64,000 nucleotides of DNA. It comes from Vagococcus xieshaowenii (lineage in GTDB: Bacteria > Bacillota > Bacilli > Lactobacillales > Vagococcaceae). The DNA lies in NCBI RefSeq assembly GCF_004792515.1, contig NZ_CP038865.1, forward strand, positions 201,001-265,000. The letters run 5' to 3'. Shown in pieces: positions 45,151 through 55,055 of the stretch; position 1 is the stretch's first letter; each line of letters starts with the position of its first letter. The notes beneath the pieces were generated by a model. The model had not been told where the DNA came from and did not search any database. It saw nothing but the letters and a program-made list of their open reading frames with translations. A program made the position numbers and the translations under genes.

Positions 45151-45249
45151 ATATAACAAGATTTAATGTTTTCTTAAGTTAGTCTCAATTTATTTATCAT
45201 TAATCAAGAAAGCGTTATAATATAATTAAAGTAAAAAGGAGGGGAATCT

Positions 45250-45933
45250 ATGTGGTTTGACCAGACATATTTTTTAGTGATTGTTGGGGCGTTGTTATCC
45301 ATGGCGGCTTCAAGCTATGTTCAAAGCACGTTTGCCAAGTATAGCGAGTATCAGAATAACAAAGGGTTAACAGGAGATGATGTTGCTCGTCTAATTTTAA
45401 ACGATGCCAATATCCGTGATGTACAAGTGAAACGAATGACGGGTTCTTTGACCGATAATTATAATCCAAGAGAAAAAACGTTGAATTTATCTGAAAGCGT
45501 AGGGCCTTCAACCTCGGTTGCTGCAATTGGTGTGGCAGCGCACGAATGTGGGCATGCTATTCAAGATGACGTGTCTTTTTTCCCTCTGAATATGCGTAAT
45601 TTTATGGCACCAGTTGTTAATATAAGTGCTAATTTATCTTTTCCACTAATATTGGGCGGTTTGTTTTTATCTATTGGGCCATTGGTTAATATTGGTATTT
45701 TATGTTTTGGATTAGTCTTGCTTTTTCAACTGATTACGTTACCTGTTGAATTGGACGCGTCTAATCGTGCAATGAAAATTTTAAGAGCAGATGGCATTCT
45801 AGAGGAAGAAGAATTAGCGGTAGTAAAAAAAGTACTAACAGCAGCAGCATTAACTTATATAGCAAGTGCGATAGCAACATTTTTACAGTTCTATCGTTTA
45901 ATTCTATTATTTGGCGACCGTCGCGATAATTAA
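45250..45933 (+). CDS. Membrane zinc metallopeptidase, YugP family
   Basis: A 227-residue membrane protein of the neutral zinc metallopeptidase family (Bacillus YugP). The N-terminal helix is at about 7-24. The zinc motif HECGH is at 98-102, three hydrophobic segments follow at about 120-165 and 190-222, and PVELDASNRAMKIL holds a further conserved acidic site. The substrate is unknown. AAAAAGGAGGGG precedes the ATG, and TATAAT lies about 30 bases upstream. Confidence 0.9.
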   Translation: MWFDQTYFLVIVGALLSMAASSYVQSTFAKYSEYQNNKGLTGDDVARLILNDANIRDVQVKRMTGSLTDNYNPREKTLNLSESVGPSTSVAAIGVAAHECGHAIQDDVSFFPLNMRNFMAPVVNISANLSFPLILGGLFLSIGPLVNIGILCFGLVLLFQLITLPVELDASNRAMKILRADGILEEEELAVVKKVLTAAALTYIASAIATFLQFYRLILLFGDRRDN

Positions 45934-45959
45934 TTACACATTCAAGGGAGGTTTTTTGT

Positions 45960-46301
45960 ATGAAGTCTTTAACAAAAGTTTTAGTTGGTGGAAGTGCGAT
46001 TACATTGGTTGGAACAAGTGCAGCTATTTTAGCATCAAAAAAAGTTGTGAAACGTTTAAAAGGTTATGCCAAAAAGCAAGAATTGAAAAAATTTGTCGAT
46101 GATAATATGGCAGGTAATAAACAATATCGAGAAGTAGTTGATTTACTAACGGAACAAGAAATTTTTAATTTGTCAGAAATATTAGAACGCGTTAAACAAC
46201 GCAAAAAAAATGTTAATGTTGTAGGGCCAAGTGTGTCGGAAGAAAAAGAAACAGTAAAGAATTTTTTAGTTAAATTTTTAGATACGATGCCAATACTTTA
46301 A
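45960..46301 (+). CDS. Hypothetical protein with N-terminal membrane helix
   Basis: A 113-residue protein of unknown family. Residues about 5-26 form a membrane helix (VLVGGSAITLVGTSAAILAS). A strongly basic stretch follows (KKVVKRLKGYAKKQELKK), then a helical soluble part that includes YREVVDLLTEQEIFNLSEILERVKQRKK. AGGGAGG precedes the ATG. It starts 26 bases after the YugP-type gene and shares its terminator, so it may be a partner of that membrane protease. That link is inferred from position only. Confidence 0.7.
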   Translation: MKSLTKVLVGGSAITLVGTSAAILASKKVVKRLKGYAKKQELKKFVDDNMAGNKQYREVVDLLTEQEIFNLSEILERVKQRKKNVNVVGPSVSEEKETVKNFLVKFLDTMPIL

Positions 46302-46307
46302 GTGAGT

Positions 46308-46346
46308 AAAAAAAGAGAATGCCGTGTTTAGGCATTCTCTTTTTTT
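46308..46346 (+). terminator. Bidirectional terminator before the L,D-transpeptidase gene
   Basis: AAAAGAGAATGCC pairs perfectly with GGCATTCTCTTTT around seven bases. It serves both convergent genes. Confidence 0.92.
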
Positions 46347-46350
46347 GTGA

Positions 46351-47733
46351 TTAGAAAATTAAAACAGGTGTTCCAACTTCCACTTTTTCGAATAATTGTT
46401 TCATAATCGCGGGTGGTGTATTGATGCAACCATGAGAGCCGCGTGTCTTCCATAAATCGCCACCATATTCTGGTTGCCAATCTGAGTCATGAATACCAAC
46501 ACCAGTCCAATCAACAGGCATCCAGTAATCAACAGGTGAAGCATATTTACTTCCATCATCGTTGGTGCCTCGTAATGTTGCATTACGTTCCTTGTTCCAA
46601 ACATAGAAAACACCATGTGGGGTAAGTGTTTTGGGTTTACCCGATACGATATCTGTTTCTAACACGACTTTACCGTCTTTGTAATACCACATATGTTGGT
46701 TGTCTAGGTCTACTTCGATATATGTATTACCGATTAGAGGGCTATCTGGTGAAGCACTCCCTTGGTAAGCGGGTGATCGATCGACACTTTTATTTTCAGT
46801 TAAATCAGCTGTTAGTGCTGCAGCTTCGGTTTCCGTTGCGATTGACCAACTATAGCTTCCGGCAGGTACGGTAACTGTTCCACGTTTAGAACTAGCAAAT
46901 TTGGTTGGCTGTGAGCTGGTATTATATTTTTCTGCTAGGCTAGTTAAATAGTTTAATACAGCTGTTTGATCTAATGTTGCGTGCTTTTCTTTACTGTCAT
47001 AAATAACCCATGATGTAATTGTTTCAGCAGGGACGTTGATAGTTTCACCGTTAATGTGATATGTAACGGTTTGTTTAGTAATACTATGGATATGTTCTAA
47101 TTCTTTTGTTAATGATTCGTCTTTTTCAGTGACAGATGGTTTATCGACAAATGCTTCCATTTCAATGGTGTGTTTGCCTTGTGTAAGGTTGTTCTTTAAT
47201 TCTTTGATAAACGCGGTCACGTTAATCGCATCACCATATACTTCAGGAGTTATTTGGAACCCTTTATCTGTTTGCTCGATAGAAGCGTTTTTTGACGGTG
47301 TTCGTTGCTCGTTTAATTGTTTAACCTCTTTGGATAACTCATCTAGTGCCGAGTTCAAAACTTTTTCATTAATAGCGTTACTTTCAATCGTATGTTTGTG
47401 GTCACTAAGATAACTTAATAACCAAGTGTTCTTGTTTTGTTTTGCTAATAAGTCTGTTGCTTTTTGCTTGAAGTCGTACTCAACTCCTAAAGATGACGTA
47501 CGCATCTCTTTCCAACTTTTCTCTTTGTCTGTAATGACAAATTGATTCTCATCCGCTTTTTCAACTAATTTTTGATTAGCTTCAACAGCTGTTAAATTAC
47601 TAACATCTAAAGTGTTAATAGTAGTATTAGGTAAAAAGTGATTGTTATAATAATCGGCTTTTAAAAAATAACCAACAGCAGCTAAGACAATTAGGAGGCC
47701 GGATAATAAGAGTAAAATAGCTTTTTTATTCAT
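46351..47733 (-). CDS. L,D-transpeptidase with two peptidoglycan-binding-like domains
   Basis: A 460-residue signal-anchored wall enzyme. The membrane helix is at about 5-23. Two PG_binding_4-type regions fill about 40-310 (the TLDVSNLTAVEANQKL start is typical), and a YkuD domain covers about 335-460. The catalytic motif SHGCIN is intact, with Cys436 and HGVFYVWNKERNA upstream. It forms 3-3 crosslinks or attaches groups to peptidoglycan and can bypass beta-lactam-sensitive transpeptidases, as Ldt(fm) does in E. faecium. The ATG at 47733 is preferred over 47739 because the GAGAGG site is then correctly spaced. Confidence 0.93.
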   Translation of the reverse strand: MNKKAILLLLSGLLIVLAAVGYFLKADYYNNHFLPNTTINTLDVSNLTAVEANQKLVEKADENQFVITDKEKSWKEMRTSSLGVEYDFKQKATDLLAKQNKNTWLLSYLSDHKHTIESNAINEKVLNSALDELSKEVKQLNEQRTPSKNASIEQTDKGFQITPEVYGDAINVTAFIKELKNNLTQGKHTIEMEAFVDKPSVTEKDESLTKELEHIHSITKQTVTYHINGETINVPAETITSWVIYDSKEKHATLDQTAVLNYLTSLAEKYNTSSQPTKFASSKRGTVTVPAGSYSWSIATETEAAALTADLTENKSVDRSPAYQGSASPDSPLIGNTYIEVDLDNQHMWYYKDGKVVLETDIVSGKPKTLTPHGVFYVWNKERNATLRGTNDDGSKYASPVDYWMPVDWTGVGIHDSDWQPEYGGDLWKTRGSHGCINTPPAIMKQLFEKVEVGTPVLIF

Positions 47734-47857
47734 ATACATACCTCTCTCAAACTTTTTTCTGTAATTTATTGTATCATACTTTCATTAAGTAAGAATATAA
47801 AAAGGTCTATTGTTAAAAAATGATGTGAGTAGCTATTAGCCGAATAAGGTGCGAATA

Positions 47858-47866
47858 TGATATACT
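47858..47866 (+). promoter_or_regulatory. Extended -10 promoter of the pth-mfd operon
   Basis: TGATATACT lies 76 bases before pth. A small stem-loop (GAGCAAT/ATTGCTC, 47879-47896) follows in the leader without a T-run. Confidence 0.45.
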
Positions 47867-47942
47867 ACGAGGAAGACTGAGCAATCTCGATTGCTCGGTA
47901 TTTTGTGTTGGTCTAGAAGAATTGCAAAGGAGTAAGCAATAA

Positions 47943-48512
47943 ATGAAGATGATAATTGGACTAGGAAATCCTGGTAAAAAATATGCCCCAACTAAACATA
48001 ATATTGGGTTTATTACATTAGATGAATTGGCTAGTCGTGAGAAGGTTAGCTTTAATAAAAATCAATTTGAAGGTGACATAGCAGAATTGTTTTTAAATGG
48101 TGAAAAAGTATTATTGGTAAAACCACAAACGTTTATGAATGAATCAGGACGTTGTGTGCGTCCATTAATGGATTATTATCAATTGAACGTAGAAGATATC
48201 GTTGTGATATATGATGACATGGACTTACCTGTAGGGAAAATTCGCTTACGTGAAAAAGGAAGTGCAGGTGGTCACAATGGTATCAAAAGTTTAATTCAAC
48301 ATTTGGGTACACAAAATTTCAAAAGAATTAAGATCGGTATTAATCGTCCTTATTCAGGGCAAGATGTGGTAAGTCATGTCTTAAGCCCATTTCCTAAGGA
48401 CACGCATGAAGAGATGTTACTAGCAGTGAAGACATCCGCAGATGCATGCGAAGATTGGGTAGCACAAAATGATTTTGTAGGGACGATGAATCGCTTTAAC
48501 GGCAGAATTTAG
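47943..48512 (+). CDS. pth: Peptidyl-tRNA hydrolase
   Basis: It releases tRNA from peptidyl-tRNA dropped by ribosomes. The 189 residues carry the start MIIGLGNPGKKYAPTKHNIGF with catalytic His19, KPQTFMNESG, YDDMDLPVGKIRLREKGSAGGHNGIKS and RIKIGINRP. AAGGAGTAAG precedes the ATG. mfd follows 10 bases later, the standard Firmicute pair and the start of the housekeeping cluster running to lysS. Confidence 0.97.
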   Translation: MKMIIGLGNPGKKYAPTKHNIGFITLDELASREKVSFNKNQFEGDIAELFLNGEKVLLVKPQTFMNESGRCVRPLMDYYQLNVEDIVVIYDDMDLPVGKIRLREKGSAGGHNGIKSLIQHLGTQNFKRIKIGINRPYSGQDVVSHVLSPFPKDTHEEMLLAVKTSADACEDWVAQNDFVGTMNRFNGRI

Positions 48513-48522
48513 GAGTGGCATT

Positions 48523-51500
48523 ATGGCATTATTAGAAAAAATATTGGCTTCTTCCAAGATAAGACAATGGGTTGAACGAACCAATGAACCAGGCAATCAG
48601 TTGCTAGTAGGCTTAACCAATTCGGCTAAAACCTTGGCGATGGCTGCTCTGTATGAAAAAAAGAAAAATAAGACAGTGATTGTAGTACCCAATGTTTATC
48701 AAATGGGGCTAGTACTGGAAGACTTACGTCATCTCTTTCCTGATGAACAATTATTTAGTTTCCCAATTGATGAAGTGACATCGGCAGAAATGAGTATTGT
48801 TTCACCAGAAGTTATGGCTGAAAAGATTCAAGCACTCTCTTTTTTAGCGAGTGAAAAATCAGGTATCTTAGTAGTCCCAACAGCGGGTTTTCGTCGCTAT
48901 TTACCAGCTAAAACAACCTGGTTATCTTATGAACAAACGATAAGTGTTGGCATGGATATTGAGCTTCCAACCTTTATTGAGAAACTTGTATTAATGGGTT
49001 ATCGTCGTGAAGGCATGATTACTAAGCCAGGTGAGTTTAGTATCCGTGGGAGTATTATTGATATTTACCCGTTAACTAATGCGAATCCTTATCGTATTGA
49101 TTTGTTTGATACGGAAATTGATTCGCTACGCATGTTTGATGTTGAGACACAACGCTCATTAGAAAATATAACGTCATTTACTCTAACGCCAGCAGTTGAT
49201 GTAGTAGTAACAAACGACGAATTAGCACACGCATCTGAAAGCCTTCGTAAAAAAGTATTAAAACAAGCAACCGTCATGACAAACCCTGATGATAAGGGCC
49301 TGTTTATGGCTTATTTTGACGAAATGGCGACGGAATGGGCGCAAGGGTATCCAACTGAGACCATCCGTCAGTGGCTTGATCTTATCTATCAAGAAAAGTT
49401 AACGTTGCTTGATTATTTGAATCCAAACGATTGTTTGATTTTCGATGATTATGCACGTATTTTAGAAGTTGAAAAAGAATTGTTAGTTGAAGAAGCTGAG
49501 TGGCAAGCGATGAAACTACAAGAAGTCCGTATGCTAACGGATATTTCTTTTGGTAAAGACATCCGTCAGTTGGTAAAACAAGAAATAGTTTCACAATCAT
49601 TTCTTTCTCTTTTCCAAAAAGGAATGGGACGCATGAGTTTTAAAGAAGTGGTTGCTTTTGAATGTCGAGCGATGCAACAATTCTTTGGCCAAATGCCACT
49701 ATTAAAAGAAGAAGTTGCTAACTGGCACAAGAAAAAAGAAACAGTGTTGATTTTGGCTTCTGATGAGGAAAAGAGTCAAAAACTATTAGAAATGATGGAA
49801 GACTATGATATTCCAGTGGTTGTGCAACATACTGGTGAGATTATAGAAGCTCAAACGCAAATTCGTCTAGGTTCTTTACAAAATGGTTTTGAATGGATTG
49901 ACGAAAAGTTAGTCGTTGTCACGGAAAAAGAGTTGCTTAAGACAGTTAAACGTAAGCGCGCACGTCGTCAAACCATTTCAAATGCAGAGCGTTTACGTAG
50001 CTATAATGAATTAAAAGTGGGCGACTATGTCGTTCATGTGAACCACGGAATTGGGAAGTATGTGGGGATGGAGACACTTGTTAGTGGAGGTGTTCATCAA
50101 GATTATATATCCATTTTGTATCAGAATAACGATAAATTATTTATCCCTGTGACACAATTAGAACTGATTCAAAAGTACGTTGCTTCAGAATCTAAAACAC
50201 CTAAAATTAACAAGTTAGGTGGAAGTGAGTGGACTAAGACTAAAAGAAAAGTAGCAGGAAAAGTTGAAGATATAGCAGATGACTTAATCAAACTTTACGC
50301 CGCTCGTGAAGCAGAAAGAGGTTTTGCCTTTTCGCCAGATGATAGCTTGCAAAAAGAATTTGAAGATGCCTTCCCGTATTCTGAAACAGAAGATCAATTA
50401 CGCAGTATCCAAGAAATTAAAAAAGACATGGAAAAAGAAAAACCAATGGATCGTTTATTAGTGGGTGACGTGGGTTATGGTAAAACAGAAGTCGCTATTC
50501 GTGCTGCCTTTAAAGCAGTTCGAGATGATAAACAAGTGGCGATTTTAGTGCCTACGACAGTTTTAGCACAACAGCATTATGAAACGTTGGTGGATCGTTT
50601 TAGAGATTTTCCAGTTCGTGTAGGTTTACTTAGCCGTTTTAGGAGTAAAAAACAACAAGAAGAAACGATTGAACAATTGAAAAAAGGCCAATTAGATATT
50701 GTAGTAGGTACTCACCGAGTATTATCAAGTGATATTGAGTTCCAAGATTTAGGCTTACTTGTAATTGATGAAGAACAACGCTTTGGGGTAAAACACAAAG
50801 AACGTTTGAAACAGTTGCGTAAACAAGTCGATGTCTTAACTTTAACTGCAACACCAATTCCAAGGACGTTACATATGTCGATGCTTGGTGTACGTGATTT
50901 ATCGGTTATTGAAACACCACCATCAAACCGTTATCCCGTTCAAACTTATGTCATGGAAGAAAATTTCGGTGCGATTCGTGATGGAATTGAGCGTGAAATG
51001 TCACGTGGTGGTCAAGTCTTTTATTTACATAATCGCGTGGATACGATTGAACAAAAAGTGGCAGAGTTACAAGCACTAGTTCCAGATGCACGTGTGGCAC
51101 ATGCCCATGGTCAAATGACTGAAGTTCAGTTAGAAAATGTGTTAATGGACTTTATTGCAGGGGCTTATGATGTGTTAGTCACTACGACAATTATCGAAAC
51201 AGGTATTGATATTCCTAACGCTAATACATTGTTCGTTGAAAATGCGGATCATATGGGCTTATCACAGTTGTATCAATTACGTGGTCGTGTCGGTCGTAGT
51301 AATCGAGTGGCTTATGCTTACTTTATGCATGCTCCGCAAAAAATATTAAGCGAAGTAGGAGAAAAACGTCTGCAAGCGATTAAAGACTTTACCGAACTAG
51401 GTTCAGGCTTTAAAATTGCGATGCGTGACTTGTCGATTCGTGGGGCAGGGAATTTGTTAGGTGCTCAACAACACGGATTTATTGATACAGTCGGCTTTGA

Positions 51501-52050
51501 TCTATACTCACAAATGCTTGAAGAAGCAGTTGCACGTAAGCAAGGAAAAGATACTAGCGAGTATCGTACGTCTGTCGAAATTGACTTAGAGCTTAACGCT
51601 TATCTGCCAGAAACGTATATTAGCGACGAACGTCAAAAAATAGAAATATATAAACGGGTTCGACAATTAGAGAGTCGTGAAATGTATGAGGAGCTAGAAG
51701 GCGACTTGATTGATCGTTTTGGCGAGTTCCCAGATGAAGTGGTTTATTTATTAACAGTAGGTCGAATTAAGATGGACGGGGACCGAGCTTTAATCGATTC
51801 TATTCGTAAAACTGCTCAGCGATTAACCATTCGATTAAGCAAAGTTGGTTCGAAGACGTATATGGTTGAAGACTTATTTAAAGCCCTAAGTGCGACTACG
51901 CTTAAATCAGATATGGGACAAGATGGTGAACACATGGTGATAACTTTGACTATTCCTAATCAAATGATAGAAGAAATCTGGTTAAAAGAACTGGCTAAGT
52001 TTGTTGAAGCATTGCGTAAACAACGTTTGACTAAAACTATTTCAACCTAA
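48523..52050 (+). CDS. mfd: Transcription-repair coupling factor Mfd
   Basis: A DNA translocase that removes stalled RNA polymerase and recruits UvrA. The 1175 residues have a UvrB-like N-terminal part, a RID domain near 495-570 (LKVGDYVVHVNHGIGKYVGM) and the RecG-like motor. The motor shows Walker A (GDVGYGKT, 648-655), DEEQ (749-752), TATPIPRTL and QLRGRVGRS. The C-terminal TRCF domain follows. Length and motifs are standard. It shares the pth transcript. Confidence 0.98.
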   Translation: MALLEKILASSKIRQWVERTNEPGNQLLVGLTNSAKTLAMAALYEKKKNKTVIVVPNVYQMGLVLEDLRHLFPDEQLFSFPIDEVTSAEMSIVSPEVMAEKIQALSFLASEKSGILVVPTAGFRRYLPAKTTWLSYEQTISVGMDIELPTFIEKLVLMGYRREGMITKPGEFSIRGSIIDIYPLTNANPYRIDLFDTEIDSLRMFDVETQRSLENITSFTLTPAVDVVVTNDELAHASESLRKKVLKQATVMTNPDDKGLFMAYFDEMATEWAQGYPTETIRQWLDLIYQEKLTLLDYLNPNDCLIFDDYARILEVEKELLVEEAEWQAMKLQEVRMLTDISFGKDIRQLVKQEIVSQSFLSLFQKGMGRMSFKEVVAFECRAMQQFFGQMPLLKEEVANWHKKKETVLILASDEEKSQKLLEMMEDYDIPVVVQHTGEIIEAQTQIRLGSLQNGFEWIDEKLVVVTEKELLKTVKRKRARRQTISNAERLRSYNELKVGDYVVHVNHGIGKYVGMETLVSGGVHQDYISILYQNNDKLFIPVTQLELIQKYVASESKTPKINKLGGSEWTKTKRKVAGKVEDIADDLIKLYAAREAERGFAFSPDDSLQKEFEDAFPYSETEDQLRSIQEIKKDMEKEKPMDRLLVGDVGYGKTEVAIRAAFKAVRDDKQVAILVPTTVLAQQHYETLVDRFRDFPVRVGLLSRFRSKKQQEETIEQLKKGQLDIVVGTHRVLSSDIEFQDLGLLVIDEEQRFGVKHKERLKQLRKQVDVLTLTATPIPRTLHMSMLGVRDLSVIETPPSNRYPVQTYVMEENFGAIRDGIEREMSRGGQVFYLHNRVDTIEQKVAELQALVPDARVAHAHGQMTEVQLENVLMDFIAGAYDVLVTTTIIETGIDIPNANTLFVENADHMGLSQLYQLRGRVGRSNRVAYAYFMHAPQKILSEVGEKRLQAIKDFTELGSGFKIAMRDLSIRGAGNLLGAQQHGFIDTVGFDLYSQMLEEAVARKQGKDTSEYRTSVEIDLELNAYLPETYISDERQKIEIYKRVRQLESREMYEELEGDLIDRFGEFPDEVVYLLTVGRIKMDGDRALIDSIRKTAQRLTIRLSKVGSKTYMVEDLFKALSATTLKSDMGQDGEHMVITLTIPNQMIEEIWLKELAKFVEALRKQRLTKTIST

Positions 52051-52060
52051 GGAGGTACTT

Positions 52061-53644
52061 ATGAAGACAACATCAAAAAGTACGCTCTTGAAGGGGACTG
52101 TTATTTTATCTATCAGTGCATTTTTAGTTAAAATATTAAGTGCGACTTATCGCGTGCCATTTCAAAATATCGTTGGAGATGAAGGATTTTATGTTTTTCA
52201 GCAAGTGTATCCAATTTATGGGATTGCCAGTATTATGGCGCTTGAGGGGCTACCACTATTCATCTCTAAATTAGTAGCAGAGTCAGATGATAATTTGTCA
52301 ACACTTCGTCAACTTAATAGTATTAGACGAATGATTTGGTTAATTTGTCTTGTTTTTTTCTTTTTCTTTTTGATATTTGCAACACCGTTAGCTGAATTAA
52401 TGGGGGATACACGGTTATCATCGTTAATTCGTGTGACAGCATTCTTATTTTTGTTGGTGCCTAATCTAGCGTTATATCGCGGTTATATGCAAGGTAAATT
52501 GATGTTAGAAGGGACGGCTATTTCTCAACTAATCGAACAAGTCTTGCGAGTAATGGTCATTATCGCGAGTGCCATTATGCTCCAAAAAGGTTTGTTAGAA
52601 AATGTTTATCAAATAGGTGTTGTTGCATCAACAGGAGCGATTATCGGTGCAGCAGGTGCGGTTATGTATATTACGCGTGTTACGCGCAAAGAAAATGCAT
52701 TGATTTCTTTTGAGCATGTCACAGAAAAAGTCGACAATACCAGAGCACTTTGGAAAAGACTTCTATCAGAGGGAGGAATGATTTGTTTATACGCCGCGTT
52801 ATTGGTTGTTTTTCAACTAGTAGACTCCTTTATGATGAAAAATGCGTTAGTAGCTTCCGGTGTTTCCGAACTTGAAGCTAAAATTATTAAAGGTGCGTTT
52901 GATCGCGGTCAGCCACTAGCGCAAGTAGGCATGGTGATTAGTACGGCACTTGTAATTGGTCAATTACCCAACTTAATGCAATTAAAAAAAGAATTAGGCG
53001 AATTGTATCAAACAAGATTTAAACAATTAATGAAGTTAGCAACTATTGTTGGGTTAGCAGCAACGGTAGGATTGATGGCACTGGTGCCAGAGTTAAACGT
53101 GGGATTGTTTGGTGATAATAAAGAAGTGCCAGCCATTCGAGTGTTTCTTGTGGTTGTTGCATTAATGAGTGTTATCCAAATGTTGCAAGTGATTGCTCAA
53201 ACTAATCACGCAAACAAATTATTATTAAAGGTGAGTGTGATAGGAATAGCGACTAAATGTTTGTTAAGTTATCCGTTGATTTATTGGTGGGGAAGCATCG
53301 GTGCAAGTCTATCAACATTGTTTGGATTAATGGTTATTTTAGGCTGTTTGTATTATAAGGTGTATTTAAAAGAAGCAGGATCAGCCATCCCCTATTATTT
53401 AACGCATCTAGTACTATTATTAGTGGTGATGTATCTTACGGTAGTTGGGCTACGTTATGCGTTTCACTCATTAGGTATGACAGATTTATTTTCTGAGCGG
53501 GTATCAGCCATACTCTTTGCTGTTACAGCAGCAATTATTGGAGGCTTTCTTTTTTGTTATGGTATGATAAAAACACACTTAATAACAAAAGATGAATATG
53601 AAGTATTTTCAGTAGACAAAGTAATAAAAAAAATAAAGAGGTGA
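52061..53644 (+). CDS. MOP-family polysaccharide flippase (SpoVB/MurJ-like, YabM)
   Basis: A 527-residue membrane protein with about 14 hydrophobic segments. The N-terminal pattern [42 protein letters not shown] is typical of SpoVB/YabM proteins. They belong to the same superfamily as the lipid II flippase MurJ. Its position after mfd and before rqcP matches Bacillus yabM. Lipid-linked sugar export is the likely role; whether it moves lipid II is not decidable here. AAGGAGG precedes the ATG. Confidence 0.9.
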   Translation: MKTTSKSTLLKGTVILSISAFLVKILSATYRVPFQNIVGDEGFYVFQQVYPIYGIASIMALEGLPLFISKLVAESDDNLSTLRQLNSIRRMIWLICLVFFFFFLIFATPLAELMGDTRLSSLIRVTAFLFLLVPNLALYRGYMQGKLMLEGTAISQLIEQVLRVMVIIASAIMLQKGLLENVYQIGVVASTGAIIGAAGAVMYITRVTRKENALISFEHVTEKVDNTRALWKRLLSEGGMICLYAALLVVFQLVDSFMMKNALVASGVSELEAKIIKGAFDRGQPLAQVGMVISTALVIGQLPNLMQLKKELGELYQTRFKQLMKLATIVGLAATVGLMALVPELNVGLFGDNKEVPAIRVFLVVVALMSVIQMLQVIAQTNHANKLLLKVSVIGIATKCLLSYPLIYWWGSIGASLSTLFGLMVILGCLYYKVYLKEAGSAIPYYLTHLVLLLVVMYLTVVGLRYAFHSLGMTDLFSERVSAILFAVTAAIIGGFLFCYGMIKTHLITKDEYEVFSVDKVIKKIKR

Positions 53645-53649
53645 TCAAT

Positions 53650-53925
53650 ATGCGTTTAGATAAATTTTTAAAAATTTCACGTTTGATTAAAAGGCGATCA
53701 GTTGCTAAAGAAGTCGCGGATAAAGGGCGCATTTCAATTAATGATAAATTAGCTAAATCATCCAGTAAAGTGGCGTTAGGAGATAAATTAACCATAGTTT
53801 TTGGGAATAAAACATTAGAAGTTAAAGTGCTCGCATTACACGAGTCGACAAAAAAAGAAGATGCTGCTTTAATGTATGAAATTATTCAAGAAATTGATAC
53901 GCGTGAAAACACTAATTTTGATTAG
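53650..53925 (+). CDS. rqcP: S4-domain ribosome quality control protein RqcP (YabO/HslR)
   Basis: A 91-residue S4 RNA-binding protein. [31 protein letters not shown] is the S4 fold signature. RqcP binds stalled 50S subunits and supports alanine tailing by RqcH. The ATG at 53650 is chosen since AGAGGTGATC lies just ahead; the GTG at 53641 overlaps the flippase stop and sits inside that site. Confidence 0.92.
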   Translation: MRLDKFLKISRLIKRRSVAKEVADKGRISINDKLAKSSSKVALGDKLTIVFGNKTLEVKVLALHESTKKEDAALMYEIIQEIDTRENTNFD

Positions 53926-53986
53926 ACAATGACTAAACATGTTGCTATAATGGAAAGTAGAAAATAAATTAACTATGGGGGTTACT

Positions 53987-54424
53987 ATGGAACAATTGAA
54001 TAATTATCATTATGATGAAGACAATCATCAACAATCTAATGTAACCGAGTTAGCAACCCATTATACGAAAGAGCAACGAAGAGACTTTAGTGACGTACAA
54101 AAGCAAATCATTTATAGACGACGCAGAATGGCCATCGTAGGTATTACTTCGGTGTTAATGTTAGGTTTTTTAGGTACCACTATTATCAGAAACTTAAGTC
54201 AAATTTCGGTTCTTGAAAAAGAATATGTCAGCTCTCTTAAAGAGCAATCAAATTTGAACGACAAGCAAGATTTGCTATCGCAAGAAGTGGAATTGCTTAA
54301 TGATCCAGAATATTTAGCGAAATTAGCACGTCAAAAATTATTGATTTCAACTGATGATGAGACGGTTTATTACATTCCTAAATTAGAAAAAAAATTACAA
54401 GAAGATAACAAAAATAACCAATAA
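53987..54424 (+). CDS. divIC: Cell division protein DivIC/FtsB
   Basis: A 145-residue bitopic divisome protein. It has a cytoplasmic N-terminus with basic YRRRRMA, a membrane helix at about 48-66, and a coiled coil at about 70-105 (LEKEYVSSLKEQSNLNDKQDLLSQEVELL). The conserved NDPEYLAKLARQKLLIS end of the family follows. It forms the FtsL-DivIB-DivIC complex. The start at 53987 is preferred over 53975, because the GGGGG site then has proper spacing. Confidence 0.93.
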   Translation: MEQLNNYHYDEDNHQQSNVTELATHYTKEQRRDFSDVQKQIIYRRRRMAIVGITSVLMLGFLGTTIIRNLSQISVLEKEYVSSLKEQSNLNDKQDLLSQEVELLNDPEYLAKLARQKLLISTDDETVYYIPKLEKKLQEDNKNNQ

Positions 54425-54457
54425 AAGGTAAAGATTTGAAAGGGGAACAATGGTTTT

Positions 54458-54919
54458 ATGTCGATTGAAGTAGGCGGAAAAGTATCGGGGAAAGTATCAG
54501 GGATTACTAATTTTGGAGCATTTATTGATTTAGGAGAAGGAAAAACAGGTTTAGTCCATATCAGTGAAGTTTCTAACAACTATGTAAAAGATATCAACGA
54601 AGTATTAACCGTGGGTGATGCTGTAGATGTTAAAGTAATGAGTGTTGGCACAGATGGAAAGATTGGTTTATCTATCCGTCGCTTATTAGAAGGAGCAGAA
54701 GGTTCTAATAATGAAACTGCTAGCAGACCTCCGAGAAAACCTAGAGAAGAACGCGCTCCTCGTAAAGAGTATCGTAAACCAGCTGTTCAAACAGTAGCGA
54801 AGAAACAAAATTTTGATGATTTAATGAGTGATTTCATGAAAGATAGTGAAGATCGTTTGTTATCATTAAAACGTAATACTGAAGGAAAACGTGGCGGACG
54901 CGGCGGACGCCGTAGCTAA
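54458..54919 (+). CDS. S1 RNA-binding domain protein (YabR-like)
   Basis: A 153-residue protein. The S1 domain covers about 1-75 (VGGKVSGKVSGITNFGAFIDLGEGKTGLVHISEVS). A basic, disordered tail ends in Arg/Gly-rich RGGRGGRRS. It corresponds to Bacillus YabR, located beside divIC. The RNA target is unknown. GAAAGGGGAACAATGG lies upstream; the ATG at 54458 gives the standard S1 start. Confidence 0.92.
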   Translation: MSIEVGGKVSGKVSGITNFGAFIDLGEGKTGLVHISEVSNNYVKDINEVLTVGDAVDVKVMSVGTDGKIGLSIRRLLEGAEGSNNETASRPPRKPREERAPRKEYRKPAVQTVAKKQNFDDLMSDFMKDSEDRLLSLKRNTEGKRGGRGGRRS

Positions 54920-54999
54920 TAATAAGACCGCTTAGTAGTTGATTAACAATGATGTGTCTTAGAATAAACTAAGTAAGATAAAAGTATCAACTGTAAAAA

Positions 55000-55033
55000 T
55001 AAAGAGGTGCGACTAAATGTCACACCTCTTTTA
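55000..55033 (+). terminator. Terminator between the S1 protein gene and tilS
   Basis: AAAGAGGTG pairs with CACCTCTTT around a short GAC/GTC-closed loop, with T-rich sequence after it. It is likely partial, since tilS has no clear promoter of its own. Confidence 0.7.
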
Positions 55034-55055
55034 TCATTTTAAAGGTGGTGAGAAG

